Shown here: piece after piece, positions 38,648 to 49,475 of the stretch
Numbering within the stretch: position 1 is the first letter of the stretch
How the letters are laid out: the number at the start of each line of letters is the position of its first letter
Source: CAVPCZ01 sp963702445
GTDB lineage: Bacteria > Bacteroidota > Ignavibacteria > UBA10030 > UBA6906
NCBI GenBank assembly: GCA_963702445.1
Contig: CAVPCZ010000009.1
Location: 620,001 to 684,000, forward strand
Length of the DNA: 64,000 bases
Direction of reading: 5' to 3'
Program-made: the position numbers and the translations under genes
Notes under the pieces: generated by a model
The model's database searches: none
What the model saw: only the letters and a program-made list of their open reading frames with translations
What the model was told of the DNA's origin: nothing

Positions 38648-41067
38648 ATCCTCCTCACGATCACTCTCCATCCTTTCGCGGGAGTCAACGACAGGACCCT
38701 GACCTTTGCCCCGGGGTTGAATGTTGTCCTGGGTCCGAATGAAGCCGGCAAGAGCACCATCGTCAATGCCCTGCGATCCGTCCTCTTTGTGTCCACAAAA
38801 CTGACCGACGCACAATTCCGGAAAGCACTGAAGGGCTGTCTGCCCGTTGACGGCGGAGATACGATACGTGTGGAGTTGTCCTTCCTGACCGCGGGCAAAC
38901 GCTATACGATCCGGAAATCCTGGGGTGGAACCAGAAGCTGCGCGCTCTCCCTGGAAGGTGCGGGCGAACGAACCGATCCGGGACTGGTGGACGCCTCCCT
39001 TGAGAAGCTTCTTCGTTTTCAGCAGGGGACATTCGACAATGTCCTGATTACCGCGCAATCGTCTCTGGCAGCAACCGTGGATGAATTGCGGAAGGCGGAC
39101 GATGTTCGCGCGTCATTTGCGGATATCCTCAGGACCTCCGTATTCGAAGCCGGCGGCGTGTCAGCGGACCGGCTGCTTGCTCTGATGAAGGACCATGAGA
39201 AACAGTACTTCTCAAGGTGGGACGCGGCAGCCGGCGGCCCCGAAGGGGGCAAAGGCATCCAGTCCCGATGGATCAAGGAGGTGGGAATCATCCTCGGCGA
39301 GTATTACGCGTTGAAGGAGTATGAACGGGATCTTCTCGCCGCCGAAGAGTATGAGCTGAAGATCGATGATTTTGCCCGGCACATCAGCCTTCTCGAAAAT
39401 GAAGTCCGCACACTCGAACGGTTCGTGGAAGTCAGCACCCCCATTGTGCAGGATGTCCGGACGAGGATGCAGTTGGATTTGAAACGAAAGGTGATGGAGC
39501 GGGAGATCGCCGATATGAAAGCGGTGCAAACCGGCTGGCCCAGGAATGAGGCGAAAGTCGAATTCCTCACCGGTGCGACAGCCGAGCTCGTTTTACGGTT
39601 CACCGGCCTGCAACAGGAGCAGGCTTCGGGCATGGAGTTTCAGCAACAGAAAATATTGAGAGATACCTATGGGAAGGCCCTTCCGCTCCAGGAGGCTCTC
39701 ACCGAAGAAGAACGTACCCTCGGCACGCTGCGTGAAATCAAGGAAAACGATCTCAGACAAATGACCCGCACCGCGGAGGAGATCAGACTTCTCAAGGCCC
39801 GGTTGACGGCCCAGAAAGTGAATCTGGACCTGCTTTCGAAAAAGGGGATCGACCTGGTATTTCCAGGCCGTGCTGAAGGAACCGAAGAAGGTTGCGTTGA
39901 AGCCGGAAGAGAAGTTGCATGAAACGGCGGAAGGGCGATTTGTGCTGGACCACGAAGACTGGACCATCACGGTGACGGCAGGGACCGGCGATCTCCAATC
40001 CATGCTCGTCACTCTGGGTGAATTGCAGACCACTCACGACGCACTTCTCCGGCAGTACGATGTTCCCTCTGTCGAGGAGGCGGCAAAACGCGCCGAAGTC
40101 TACAAGGCCCAGAAGAAAAGAGTCGATACAAAACGGGCGGCGCTCCAGGCCGTTCTCGCCAATGAGGCATTCGGGGCCGTGGAAGCACGGGTCAACGCAC
40201 TGCCTCCCGTTGCTGCCGGCCGCTCCCATGCCGACATTGTACGTGAGCTTACGCAGACCAGCGCTGATATCAGCACACGGCGGGCGGCCCTGGCAGCGGC
40301 GGAGTCTGAGATTGCGGGCTGGCTGAAGATTTACGGGAATCAGGAATCCCTCCAGAATACACTGCTCGGAAAACTGGCCGAACAGAAGGGGATCGATACG
40401 AAGCCTTGCAGAACTGAAACCTCTTCCCGAAGGTGTCACGGACGCCGACGGTTTCGTGTCGGTGTACGAAAAGAAATCGGCGATGCTGGCCTCGAAGCGG
40501 GATATCCTGTTCCGGTTGCAGATCGAACGGAAGGAATATGAGAAGAACCAGCCGGGGACGTCACGCGAAGACCTGAGGGTCCTGGTCGATGAGAAACGGA
40601 AGACCTTTGATCGTGCCAGACAGGAGGGGGCGGCGTACAGGCGGATGCGCATTGAGCTGGAAGCCATTCTGAAGACGCTGGACCGGGATACGTTCACTCC
40701 CTATCAAGCCAGGGTCGAACAACTCCTGGCCACACTGACATCCGGTCGCCATACAACAGTGAAACTGGAGAATGCTCTCCCGGTGGAAGTCGGGAGGGAA
40801 GGAGAAAGACCTTCCCCTTGACCTGCTCTCGGCCGGAACCCGGGATGTGCTTTCCCTCGCGGTCCGCCTCGGCATGGCCGCATACTCTCTGGAAGGGAAC
40901 GACGGTTTTCTTGTCATGGACGACCCGCTGGTGAATCTCGACCCCGGCGCCAGCAGGCGGCGGCTGAATGCATCAATCAGTTTGCGCGCGACAAACAGGT
41001 GATTGTCCTCACGTGCCATCCTTCGCATGCCCGGTTGCTGGGAGGAGTGGAGATCACGCTTGAATGA
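38645..41067 (+). CDS. RAD50/SbcC-like ABC ATPase (YhaN-type, short coiled coil), frameshifted
   Basis: About 805 residues after bridging breaks near 39861 (a TTT run), 40400, 40795 and 40950. VVLGPNEAGKSTIVNAL is the Walker A, LLSAGTRDVLSLAVRL the ABC signature and FLVMDDPLVNLDP the Walker B, followed by QVIVLTCHPSHARLL with the H-loop His. Two coiled-coil blocks lie between; the arms are much shorter than in SbcC (about 1,050) and no CxxC zinc hook is evident, so this is closer to the YhaN type. It works with the overlapping MRE11-like gene to open and process DNA ends. An uncharacterised variant of the bacterial MR complex is possible. Confidence 0.87.
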
Positions 41068-41290
41068 TCGTGCCGCGGGTGCCCTCCCTGTCCGGGCAAT
41101 TGTGTGCGAGACACTCCTACTCCGCGTGATCGCGGAGCCATCAGTGCTTGTGCTGTAACTTCACGTTGTCCGAGGTTCTCTATGGAATCTGTCACGACGA
41201 CCATCATCAGGTGCTCACGAAACCCGTCGGGGTCCCACTGCAGGCACCAGACACATCCCGGGGATGCTTATGCAAAGGGGTACGCATATC

Positions 41291-43893
41291 ATGATCACGG
41301 CACTCTTCATGGCGGCACTTCTGCCACCGCAGGCTCCGGGTCAGCAAACACCCCCTCCGTATCTCAACCCCTCGCTTGCACGTTTCTGACCGTGTCCGTG
41401 ATCTCCTCTCACGTATGACGCTGGAAGAGAAGGCAGCCCAGTGGGTTCACAATGCACCCGCAATTCAACGGCTCGGGATACCGGCGTACGACTGGTGGAG
41501 CGAAGGGCTGCACGGCGTTGCGCGCGCCGGGTACGCAACAGTCTTCCCTCAGGCAATCGGGATGGCCGCCACCTGGGACACGGAGCTCCTGGAGAGCAAT
41601 AGGAACAATCATCGGCGACGAGGCGCGGGCGAAGCATCATGATTTTGTCCGGCGAGGCGAACGGGGCGGATACCAGGGACTGACATTCTGGTCCCCCAAT
41701 ATCAATCTCTTCCGGGATCCCGCGGTGGGGGAGAGGTATGGAAACGTTCGGCGAGGATCCCTTCCTCACGGGGAAAACCGGTGCAGCGTTCATACGCGGG
41801 ATTGCAGGGAGACCATCCGCGGTACCTGAAGCTTGTGGGTACCATGAAACATTTTGCGGTCCATAGCGGTCCGGAACCGGACCGGCATACGTTCGACGCG
41901 GTCCCGACCGAAAGGGATCTGCGGGAATCGTACCTTCCGCATTTCCGCATGTGCGTCAGCGAAGCCCGCGTCCAGTCGGTGATGTGCGCGTACAACCGGT
42001 TCGAGGGAAAGCCTTGCTGCGGCAGCAACGCACTTCTGGCCAGAATCCTGAGGAACGAGTGGGGGTTCACGGGATACGTCACATCGGACTGCGGGGCAAT
42101 CGGCGATATCTATATGACGCACAAGGTGACCCGCGATGCCGCCGGGGCGGCGGCGCTTGCCATCCGGGCCGGAACCGACCTGAATTGCAGCTTCGGGGAT
42201 GCCGCGCCTCTGGAAGCGGTGCGCCAGGGTTTGCTGAAAGAGGAAGAACTTGATGTCGCCATCGGCCGGCTCCTGCGTGCCCGCTTTCAACTCGGCATGT
42301 TCGATCCGCCGGAACTGGTCCCCTTCGCCTCCACGCCGATGTCCGTGGTCGGCTCCGATCGTCACCGGGCACTTGCCCTCTCTGCGGCGCGGAAATCCAT
42401 CGTATTGCTGAAGAATCACGGGTGACCTGCTTCCACTCAGGAAAGACCTGAAGCGGATCGCCGTGATCGGACCCAATGCGGATGATGTGCTCTCTCTCCT
42501 GGGCAACTACTACGGCATCCCCGAAAAACCGGTGACTCCTCTCGCAGGGATCCGCGCGACATGTCGGTGAGAACACGGAGGTGCTCTTTGCCTCCGGCAG
42601 CCCCTTCGCAGAGGGCGTCCCCCTGTTGGAGGTCATTGACCCGCAATTCCTCAGGCACACTTCGGACAGCCGGCCCGGCGCCCGGGCTCCTGGCAGAGTA
42701 TTTTGTCGGACGCACACGCACGGGAAATCGCCCCTCTTCCGGATCGACAGCACGGTGGATTTCAACTGGTGTGCCACTCTTCCGCTGGAGTGCGGCGATT
42801 CGACGGAATTCACCGTGCATTGGAATGGTCTCCTCGTGCCGCCGGTGACGGGAACGTATCATCTGGGAAGTTTTGGCTTCCGCAGGTTCAGTATTTCCGT
42901 TGATGAGTCGCGGGTCGTTGCCGCGGAATCTGGCGGCGAAACACCCATTGCCGGCAAGGTTCACCTTCAAGCCGGAAAGCCGTACCGGTTCCGTCTCGAG
43001 GGGACATGCGCGCGCAGCGGCTCGCTGGTCCAGCTCCTCTGGGAGATACCGCGAACGGACAGAGAAGAAGAGGCGGTGACTCTTGCCCGAAATGCCGATG
43101 TCGCGATTCTGGCGCTCGGTCTTTCTCCCCGCCTCGAAGGAGAAGAAATGAAGGTGGAAGTGGCCGGCTTCCGCGGCGGAGACCGGACGGATATCCGGCT
43201 GCCGGAGCCCCAGCAACGCCTCCTCCGTTCGATAACGCGTCTCGGTAAGCCGGTGGTGCTTCTGCTCATGAGCGGAAGCGCACTCGCTATCGACGATGCG
43301 GCCTCTGTGCCGGCAATCCTCGAATGCTGGTATCCCGGGCAGGCCGGGGGAACCGCCATTGCCGGGATTCTGTTCGGTGATGTGAACCCGTCCGGAAGGC
43401 TGCCGGTAACGTTCTACCGCTCGGTCAGAGATCTCCCGGCGTTCGAAGACTATGCCATGAAGGGACGCACCTACAGATTCTTTGAAGGGGACCCGTTGTT
43501 TCCGTTCGGACACGGATTGAGTTACACCCGGTTCGGGTATTCCGGGCTCCGTCTTGCGGCCGGTGACGGCAGAATTCCCCGCGACGGTACAGTCGACCTT
43601 GAAGTGGATGTGGCCAATCAGGGTGCGCGTCAGGGGGATGAGGTCGTGCAGATGTATGTGCGGGCGGTGGAAAGCAGGGTTCCACGCCCGAAAAAGGATC
43701 TCCGGGGATTCAGCCGCGTCTCGTTGAATCCCGGGGAGAAGACCGATTGTCCGTTTTTCGTTCCATGCATCGGCAGTGGAGTATTACGATACCGGCACGC
43801 AGGCATGGACGGTCGAGCCGGGCAGCTATGAGATTCTCGTCGGGAGCGTCGTCTGAAGACATTCGTCAGAAGCTGATCGTGACGGTTGAATAG
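41291..43893 (+). CDS. GH3 beta-glycosidase with PA14 insert (frameshifted)
   Basis: About 865 residues with roughly ten frame breaks (near 41380, 41592, 41718, 41797, 42420, 42556, 42680, 42725, 43760 and 43850). The GH3 N-domain shows LLSRMTLEEKAAQ, AYDWWSEGLHGVARAGYAT, the RWGRGMETFGEDPFLTGK segment, and GYVTSDCGAIGDIY with the catalytic Asp nucleophile. The C-domain is split by a PA14 carbohydrate-binding module (GLLAEYFVGRT, then VTGTYHLGSFGFRRF) and ends with GEDPLFPFG-like EGDPLFPFGHGLSYT and an FnIII-like tail. The layout matches beta-xylosidase/beta-glucosidase enzymes of plant-glycan degraders. It heads a likely unit with the PIG-L and SSS genes. Confidence 0.87.
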
Positions 43894-44033
43894 CAGCCGG
43901 CTCCCCGGAGGCAGCAAAATAGAGTTCGCGGACTGCTTTAAGAATTGACAGGTCATCTCTCCTGAACACGCCTGAAGGGAATACCAGCGGATGCGGCATC
44001 GACGAGTTCCGTACATGGGTTCGTGCGACGCGG

Positions 44034-46563
44034 GTGTCGGGTGACACAGAGACAGTAATATTGCCTCGCTACCGGAAGGTTACGGATGGATCATTCTGTC
44101 TTCTCCTCGCGGTCGCTCACCCTGCCGGCAGTGTCCATGCGCAAATTCCGTACGACTCCGGAGAGCTGAGCCTCGCTCTCAAGCGGCTCGAGGTGCTGGG
44201 ATCCGTCCTCTATGTTGCCGCCCATCCGGATGACGAAAACACCGCTTTCCTGGCGACGATGGCCAAACACCGCCACTTCCGTACCGGAAACCTCTCCATC
44301 ACCCGCGGAGATGGCGGACAGAACCTTCTGGGTTCCGAGCAGGGAGAGATGCTCGGGCTTATCCGCACACAGGAACTCCTCGGAGCCAGACGCATCGACG
44401 GCGCCGAACAGTTTTTCACACGAGCCATCGATTTTGGCTACTCGAAGACCACCGAGGAGACTCTCAACTTCTGGGGGAAGGAGGAGACTCTCGGCGACGT
44501 CGTCTGGGTCATAAGGAAGTTCAGACCGGATGTGATCGTCAGCCGCTTCACGCCTGCGACGAGGGGGGCACGGAAACCACACCGCCTCGGCGGTTCTCGT
44601 ATACGAAGCGTTCCGCGCAGCGGCGGATTCCCTCAAATTTCCGGAACAGCTGAAGTTCGTTCAACCCTGGCAGGCAACCCGTATTGTCTGGAATGGCTTC
44701 CGTTTTCCCCAGGGGGCAATCGATACCTCGGCAGTAAGAGGTGTCACTGAAGATCTGGGTGAATATCACCCCCTTCTCGGACTCTCCATCGGGGAACTCG
44801 CCGGGAAGAGCAGGAGCATGCACAAGAGCCAGGGATTCGGCGCCTCGGAATTGCGGGGATCATCCATACAGACATTTATGCATGTCGACGGCGATACGGC
44901 TGACGCCGATCTCTTCGACGGCATCAACACGACCTGGGCACGTGTCCCCGGCAGAAAAGCGGTCCAGGAGCTGCTGGGAAAGGCTTCAGCGCAGTTCAAT
45001 CCCGAGAAACCGGTATTGATTCTTCCGCTCCTCCTGAAAGCCAGGGCGGAAATGCGAAAGCTGAAACCGGATCAATGGGTTGATGTGAAGACGAAGGAGC
45101 TGGAGAAGGTTCTGATTGCCTGCAGCGGACTCTGGGTCGGAGCATATGCAACGACCTTCCAGGTCATTCCGGGATCTTCCGTTCCCGTGACTGTGGTGAT
45201 GCTGAATCGTTCATCGTTCCCCTGCGAAATCAAGAGCGTCGGACTCACGTTCAACGAGCGTGACACCGTATCCGGACAGATCCTGAGGGAGAATATTCCG
45301 TTTGAGCTCAGGATGAGCATGACGGTTCCTTCAGTGGCACCTTTCTCTCAGCCCTACTGGCTTGAAAAACCGGCCGTCCGGGCGCGCTACTCTGTGGATG
45401 ATCAGCAACGTATTGGGATGGCTGAAAACCCGCCCGCGGCGTTTGCCCGCGCATCATTCCTGATCGGCGGGGAACCCCTCCTTGTTGAAGTGCCGGTCCG
45501 CTATCGGTGGGTCGATCCCACGGGGGGCGAATTGTACCGGGCTTTCACCATCGTCCCTCCGGTTTCCCTGGCAATGTCGAGTGAGGTGATTATTACCCGC
45601 AATGCACAGTCCGGTGAGTGTGGTGTGATCGTGAGGAATACCGTTCCCGCCGTGAAGGGCGAGGTGGTGCTGCGCCTGCCTCCGGGATGGAAATCCGAGC
45701 CGGAGAAGATACCATTCGCTTTCGACTCAGCGCTATCGGAAAAGAGCCTCCGGTTCTCGTTGAAACCGTCTACGGGGGCGGCCGGCGGCAAGGTTGTTGC
45801 CGAAGCACGGATTGCCGGTGCGACCTATGACAGGACAATCGTCACCGCAGTCTATCCGCATATTCCCCCGCAGTCGTTCTCAAGGAGATCTCAGGCCGAT
45901 CTGGTTGTGCTGGATGTCCGGACCAAAGGTGCGTCTGCCGGGTATATCCCGGGAGCGGGGGATGAGGTTCCGGCGGCCCTGAGGCAGCTGGGGTATTCTG
46001 TGGAACTCCTGTCCGATGAACAGCTGGAGACGGGTGATCTGAGCCGTTATGACGTCATTGTGGCCGGCGTCCGGGCATACAATACGCGCGAAAAGGTGCG
46101 CTCGGCAAACAGCCGGCTGCTGGAATATGTGCGCCAGGGTGGACGCTATATCGTTCAGTATAATACCCGGCAACAGAGGGAGACCTCCCTGATCGGTCCG
46201 TTCGCCTTCACGATCACCCCGGATAGAGTATCCGTCGAGGATGTCCCCGTGCGGTTCTCGAGGCCGGACCATCCGCTCCTGAATTACCCCAACACGCTGA
46301 CATCGTCGGACTTTGACGGGTGGGTTCAGGAACGGGGACTCTATTTCGCGGGCGGCTGGGCTCAGGAGTATGAAACACCGCTCGAGTGTCACGATCCCGG
46401 TGAAGATCCGAAAGCGGGGGGGCTCTTGTACGCCCGTCACGGAAAAGGGTACTATGTGTACACCGGTCTCTCTTTCTTCCGGCAGCTGCCCGCGGGAGTG
46501 CCGGGCGCGTACAGGCTTTTTGCGAATCTTCTTTCTCAGGATGTGCTCGTTGAGAAACGCTGA
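44034..46563 (+). CDS. Large PIG-L (LmbE) family deacetylase, one frameshift
   Basis: About 840 residues. A signal-like segment (SFCLLLAVAHPAGSVHAQIP) precedes the LmbE-type zinc deacetylase domain: VLYVAAHPDDENTAFLA supplies the AHPDDE metal motif and GGHGNHTASAVL the second His cluster. The latter is interrupted by a run of six G (44563-44568); five G restores the family sequence exactly. The remaining 580 residues are beta-rich, ending in a flavodoxin-like segment (SRYDVIVAGVRAYNTREKV). Large PIG-L proteins of this kind are common next to SSS symporters and may de-N-acetylate sugars. It lies 21 bases upstream of the symporter. The start codon (GTG at 44034) is uncertain. Confidence 0.85.
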
Positions 46564-46584
46564 AGCGAGCAGTCCCGGAACCTC

Positions 46585-48280
46585 ATGAGCACAATCGACT
46601 GGATTGTCCTGGCCGCCACGCTCACATCGATCGTGGCGTTCGGACTCTACAAGAGCCGCGCGACAAACGACCTTCAGAGTTATCTCCTTGCCGGAAGATC
46701 GATGTCCTGGTATGCCGTCGCGTTTTCGATCATGGCCACGCAGGCCAGCGCAATCACCTTCACCTCCACGCCGGGGCAGGCTTTTGCCGACGGCATGCGG
46801 TTCGTCCAGTACTACTTCGGCCTGCCGGTTGCCATGGTGATCATTTCCATCACCGTGGTGCCGCTCTACCGCAAGCTCAATGTTTACACCGCCTACGAAT
46901 ACCTCGAGCATCGCTTCGATCTGAAGACGAGGACACTTACCAGTGTGATCTTTCTGATCCAGCGGGGGCTGGGGGCGGGCATGACCATCTTTGCACCGTC
47001 GATCATCTTCTCGGTCATGCTCGGGTGGGACGTGCGCATCACCTCTGCGGTCATCGGGGGGGCGATCATCCTCTATACAACAACGGGAGGCGTGAAGGCG
47101 GTCAGCTGGACACACATGCAGCAGCTGACGATCGTGATGCTGGGTATGGTTGCCGCGTTCATCACCGCGGTTGTTCTCCTGCCGTCGGATATCTCATTCG
47201 GCGATGCGCTCTCGGTGGCAGGCGGCCTGGGCAGAATGAATATCGTGGATTTCAGTTTCGATTGGAACAACCGGTATACCTTCTGGTCCGGTCTTATCGG
47301 CGGGCTCTTTGTCGCCCTTGCGTATTTCGGGACGGACCAGTCCCAGGTCCAGAGGTATCTGACAGGGGCCTCGGTGCGGCAGAGCCGGCTCGGATTGATG
47401 TTCAACGGCCTCGCGAAGGTGCCGATGCAGTTTTTTATTCTGCTCATCGGCGTGATGGTGTTTGTGTTCTATCAATTCACCGTGCCGCCGGTCTTCTTTA
47501 ATCCTCGTGGAGACCAGCAAGGTGCGTGCGAGTGTCCACGGGGCGGCTTTTGGTGAAACGGAGAGGGAGTTCGCAGATGCGCACCGGGCGAAGGCTGCTG
47601 CGGTCAGGTCGTTTCTTGCTGCCAGGAAATCGGGGGAAACAGACCGGCTGGCCGCGGCGGAACAAAGCCTGGTGGGCGCCGAAATGCACTCAATGGAAAT
47701 CCGTTCAAGGGCAATCGGGATCATGCGCGCCGCCGATCCGGGCGCTGACACAAATGATACCAACTATGTCTTCCTGACGTTCATTTTGCAGTACCTGCCC
47801 GTCGGACTCATCGGGCTTCTCCTGGCATGCGTGCTTGCGGCCTCCATGTCTTCTGGTTCGGGGGAGCTGAGCGCACTTGCAACGACCACGGTCATCGACG
47901 TGTACAGGCGCCACATACGGCCGGATGCGACTGACAGGCAGGCTCTGAGAGTCTCGCGTATGGCGATGGCGGGGTGGGGCGCATACGGGGTGTTTTTCTC
48001 GCAGTTCGCGAGTCATCTGGGATCATTGATCGAGGCCGTGAACATCATGGGTTCGCTGTTCTACGGCACGATGCTCGGGATTTTCGCGATAGCTTTCTAC
48101 ATCAAGCGGATAGGCGGGACGGCGACGTTTTTTGCGGCGTTTGCCGGGGAGGCGGTCGTCCTGGGATTCTTCGCCCTGTCGGACATCTCCTGGCTCTGGT
48201 ACAACGTTATCGGGTGCGGGGTCGTCGTGTTTGTGGCGGCGATTCTACAGTTGGTTCTGCCTTCCCGGAGGAGGGACTGA
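46585..48280 (+). CDS. Sodium:solute symporter (SSS family), one frameshift
   Basis: About 565 residues after one frame change near 47505. LLAGRSMSWYAVAFSIMATQ and SAITFTSTPGQAFADGMRFV match helix 1-2 of the SGLT/PutP family, GGVKAVSWTHMQQLTIVMLG helix 5-6, and ALAYFGTDQSQVQRYLTG the conserved loop before helix 8. A cytosolic insertion of about 90 residues rich in Ala/Glu/Arg (FADAHRAKAAAVRSFLAARK) sits between helices, then CVLAASMSSGSGELSALATT. It imports a sugar or organic solute with Na+. It is preceded by the PIG-L gene by 21 bases and likely transports the product of that enzyme or of the GH3 hydrolase. Confidence 0.88.
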
Positions 48281-48312
48281 GGCTCTGTGCCTCTGTGCGA
48301 CATGTGACACAC

Positions 48313-48383
48313 GTGGCACAGTGCCACACGGAGGGGACAGTGCCACACCTCGCATGTTTCACCCGGAGGTGTGGCACTGTCCC
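48313..48383. repeat. Compound inverted repeat between convergent genes
   Basis: Two nested palindromic units. Unit 1: GTGGCAC-A-GTGCCAC (48313-48327). Unit 2: a perfect 17-base inverted repeat (48334-48350 with 48367-48383, arms GGGACAGTGCCACACCT) around a 16-base loop. Both units share the core GTGCCAC. It fills most of the gap between the convergent SSS and DUF2911 genes. It could act as a bidirectional terminator, but its form also recalls REP-type repeats that are scattered through genomes. No transposase is near. Confidence 0.75.
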
Positions 48384-48399
48384 TCTTTGCCGCCACTAA

Positions 48400-49260
48400 C
48401 TACTTTTTCTTCCAGTCTGCAATCAACTGCTCCGTCGCTGTCACGTTTGCAGCGGGGTTCTGCGCCTTGGCGAGTTTGATCGACTCCTCGGCAAGGGGGA
48501 TGGCCTCTTTGAAATTCCCCTTTTGCGCCAGCAATTCCGCCTTCGTCCGGACGTTCGAGGCATTACGATTGAGTGCGAGGGAACGGTCCACCCAGACCAT
48601 GGCCTGCTCGGGTGAGAATTTCTCGGCTAAACCGTACCGGGCCGCCTGATTCAGCACACGCCAGTCACCCACCTGCGATTCGATCCTTGCCAGCGTCGCG
48701 AACTCGGCGGTGAAGCTCACGGCCAGCTTTTCCCACGCAACGACCACCCGCGCGGACGTCGGGGTCAGATCGGTGAAGGAAAACGACAGCCATTCCTCAT
48801 GGGGATTCGCCACCGGCTGCACCTTGACCTTGAGTGAGTCATATTTCTCCTCGTAAATCGTGCCCCAGTTCTTGACTTCCGTGTTGAAAATCAGCGTCCA
48901 CTCGGTCTTTCCGGGAACCATCAGGAGACGATATGTTCCCGCGCCCAGCTTGCTGCCATTGATGGTGACCGGATCGCTGAAAGTGATCAGGGTCGGTTCG
49001 TTTGCACCGACACGCCAGACCTGGTCATAGGGGAGCAGTCCGCCCCAGATCGTTCTCCCCTTCACCCCGGGGCGGTGATACGTTACGGTGATATCGCTCA
49101 GTCCAACCACCTGCTTGATCATCTGGCCCTGGCTGATCATGGGAACACGCCGCTGGGGGAGTTCGGGGGCCTGGACGGGTTGGGCGAACCCAGTGGCGTT
49201 GCCCAGCAGCAGGACCGCGCAGAGGGACAGGCCTGCAAAGAGACGGACGGGTGTTGTCAT
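48400..49260 (-). CDS. Exported DUF2911 protein with TPR-like tail
   Basis: A 286-residue protein with a signal peptide (LFAGLSLCAVLLLGNATGFA). MIKQVVGLSDITVTYHRPGV, KGRTIWGGLLPYDQVWRVGA and GTYRLLMVPGKTEWTLIFNT are diagnostic of DUF2911, a periplasmic beta-sandwich family of unknown function frequent in Bacteroidota. The last 90 residues are helical, like a pair of TPR units (AMVWVDRSLALNRNASNVRT, GNFKEAIPLAEESIKLAKAQ), a common extension. GGAG seven bases before the ATG at 49260 favours that start over the ATG at 49272. A TTG-N20-TACCTT box lies upstream. Confidence 0.92.
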   Translation of the reverse strand: MTTPVRLFAGLSLCAVLLLGNATGFAQPVQAPELPQRRVPMISQGQMIKQVVGLSDITVTYHRPGVKGRTIWGGLLPYDQVWRVGANEPTLITFSDPVTINGSKLGAGTYRLLMVPGKTEWTLIFNTEVKNWGTIYEEKYDSLKVKVQPVANPHEEWLSFSFTDLTPTSARVVVAWEKLAVSFTAEFATLARIESQVGDWRVLNQAARYGLAEKFSPEQAMVWVDRSLALNRNASNVRTKAELLAQKGNFKEAIPLAEESIKLAKAQNPAANVTATEQLIADWKKK

Positions 49261-49301
49261 AGTGATCTCCATAGTGTATGATGAGGGAAAAGGTGTGCGG
49301 T

Positions 49302-49330
49302 AAGGTAGGAAAGTAGGGGGTGACTTACAA
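49302..49330 (-). promoter_or_regulatory. Candidate promoter TTG-N20-TACCTT for the DUF2911 gene
   Basis: Minus strand TTG (49328-49330), 20 bases, TACCTT (49302-49307), 41 bases before the ATG. Same spacing as the other boxes in this class. Confidence 0.35.
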
Positions 49331-49475
49331 CGTTTTCCTCTTGCAGGTGATGCGGGTTTCAGGTATTTTTCCACTCTACCGCGCGGGAATCCCTGCAATC
49401 TGAGCGCCGGCGTACCGGATATCATTCCGTGCCTTTTTGATCCTGTCAAATGATCGTCTACATGAGGAGACATCC

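Noticed and set aside
41291..43893. Treating the GH3 locus as a decayed pseudogene
   Set aside because: Despite about ten frame breaks, catalytic and structural motifs are all intact and no nonsense or large deletion is seen, which fits sequence error better than decay.
45880..47115. A 411-codon minus-strand frame opposite the PIG-L and SSS genes
   Set aside because: Composition is unlike a protein (very rich in His, Arg, Gly and Asp) and it lies wholly under two recognised genes.
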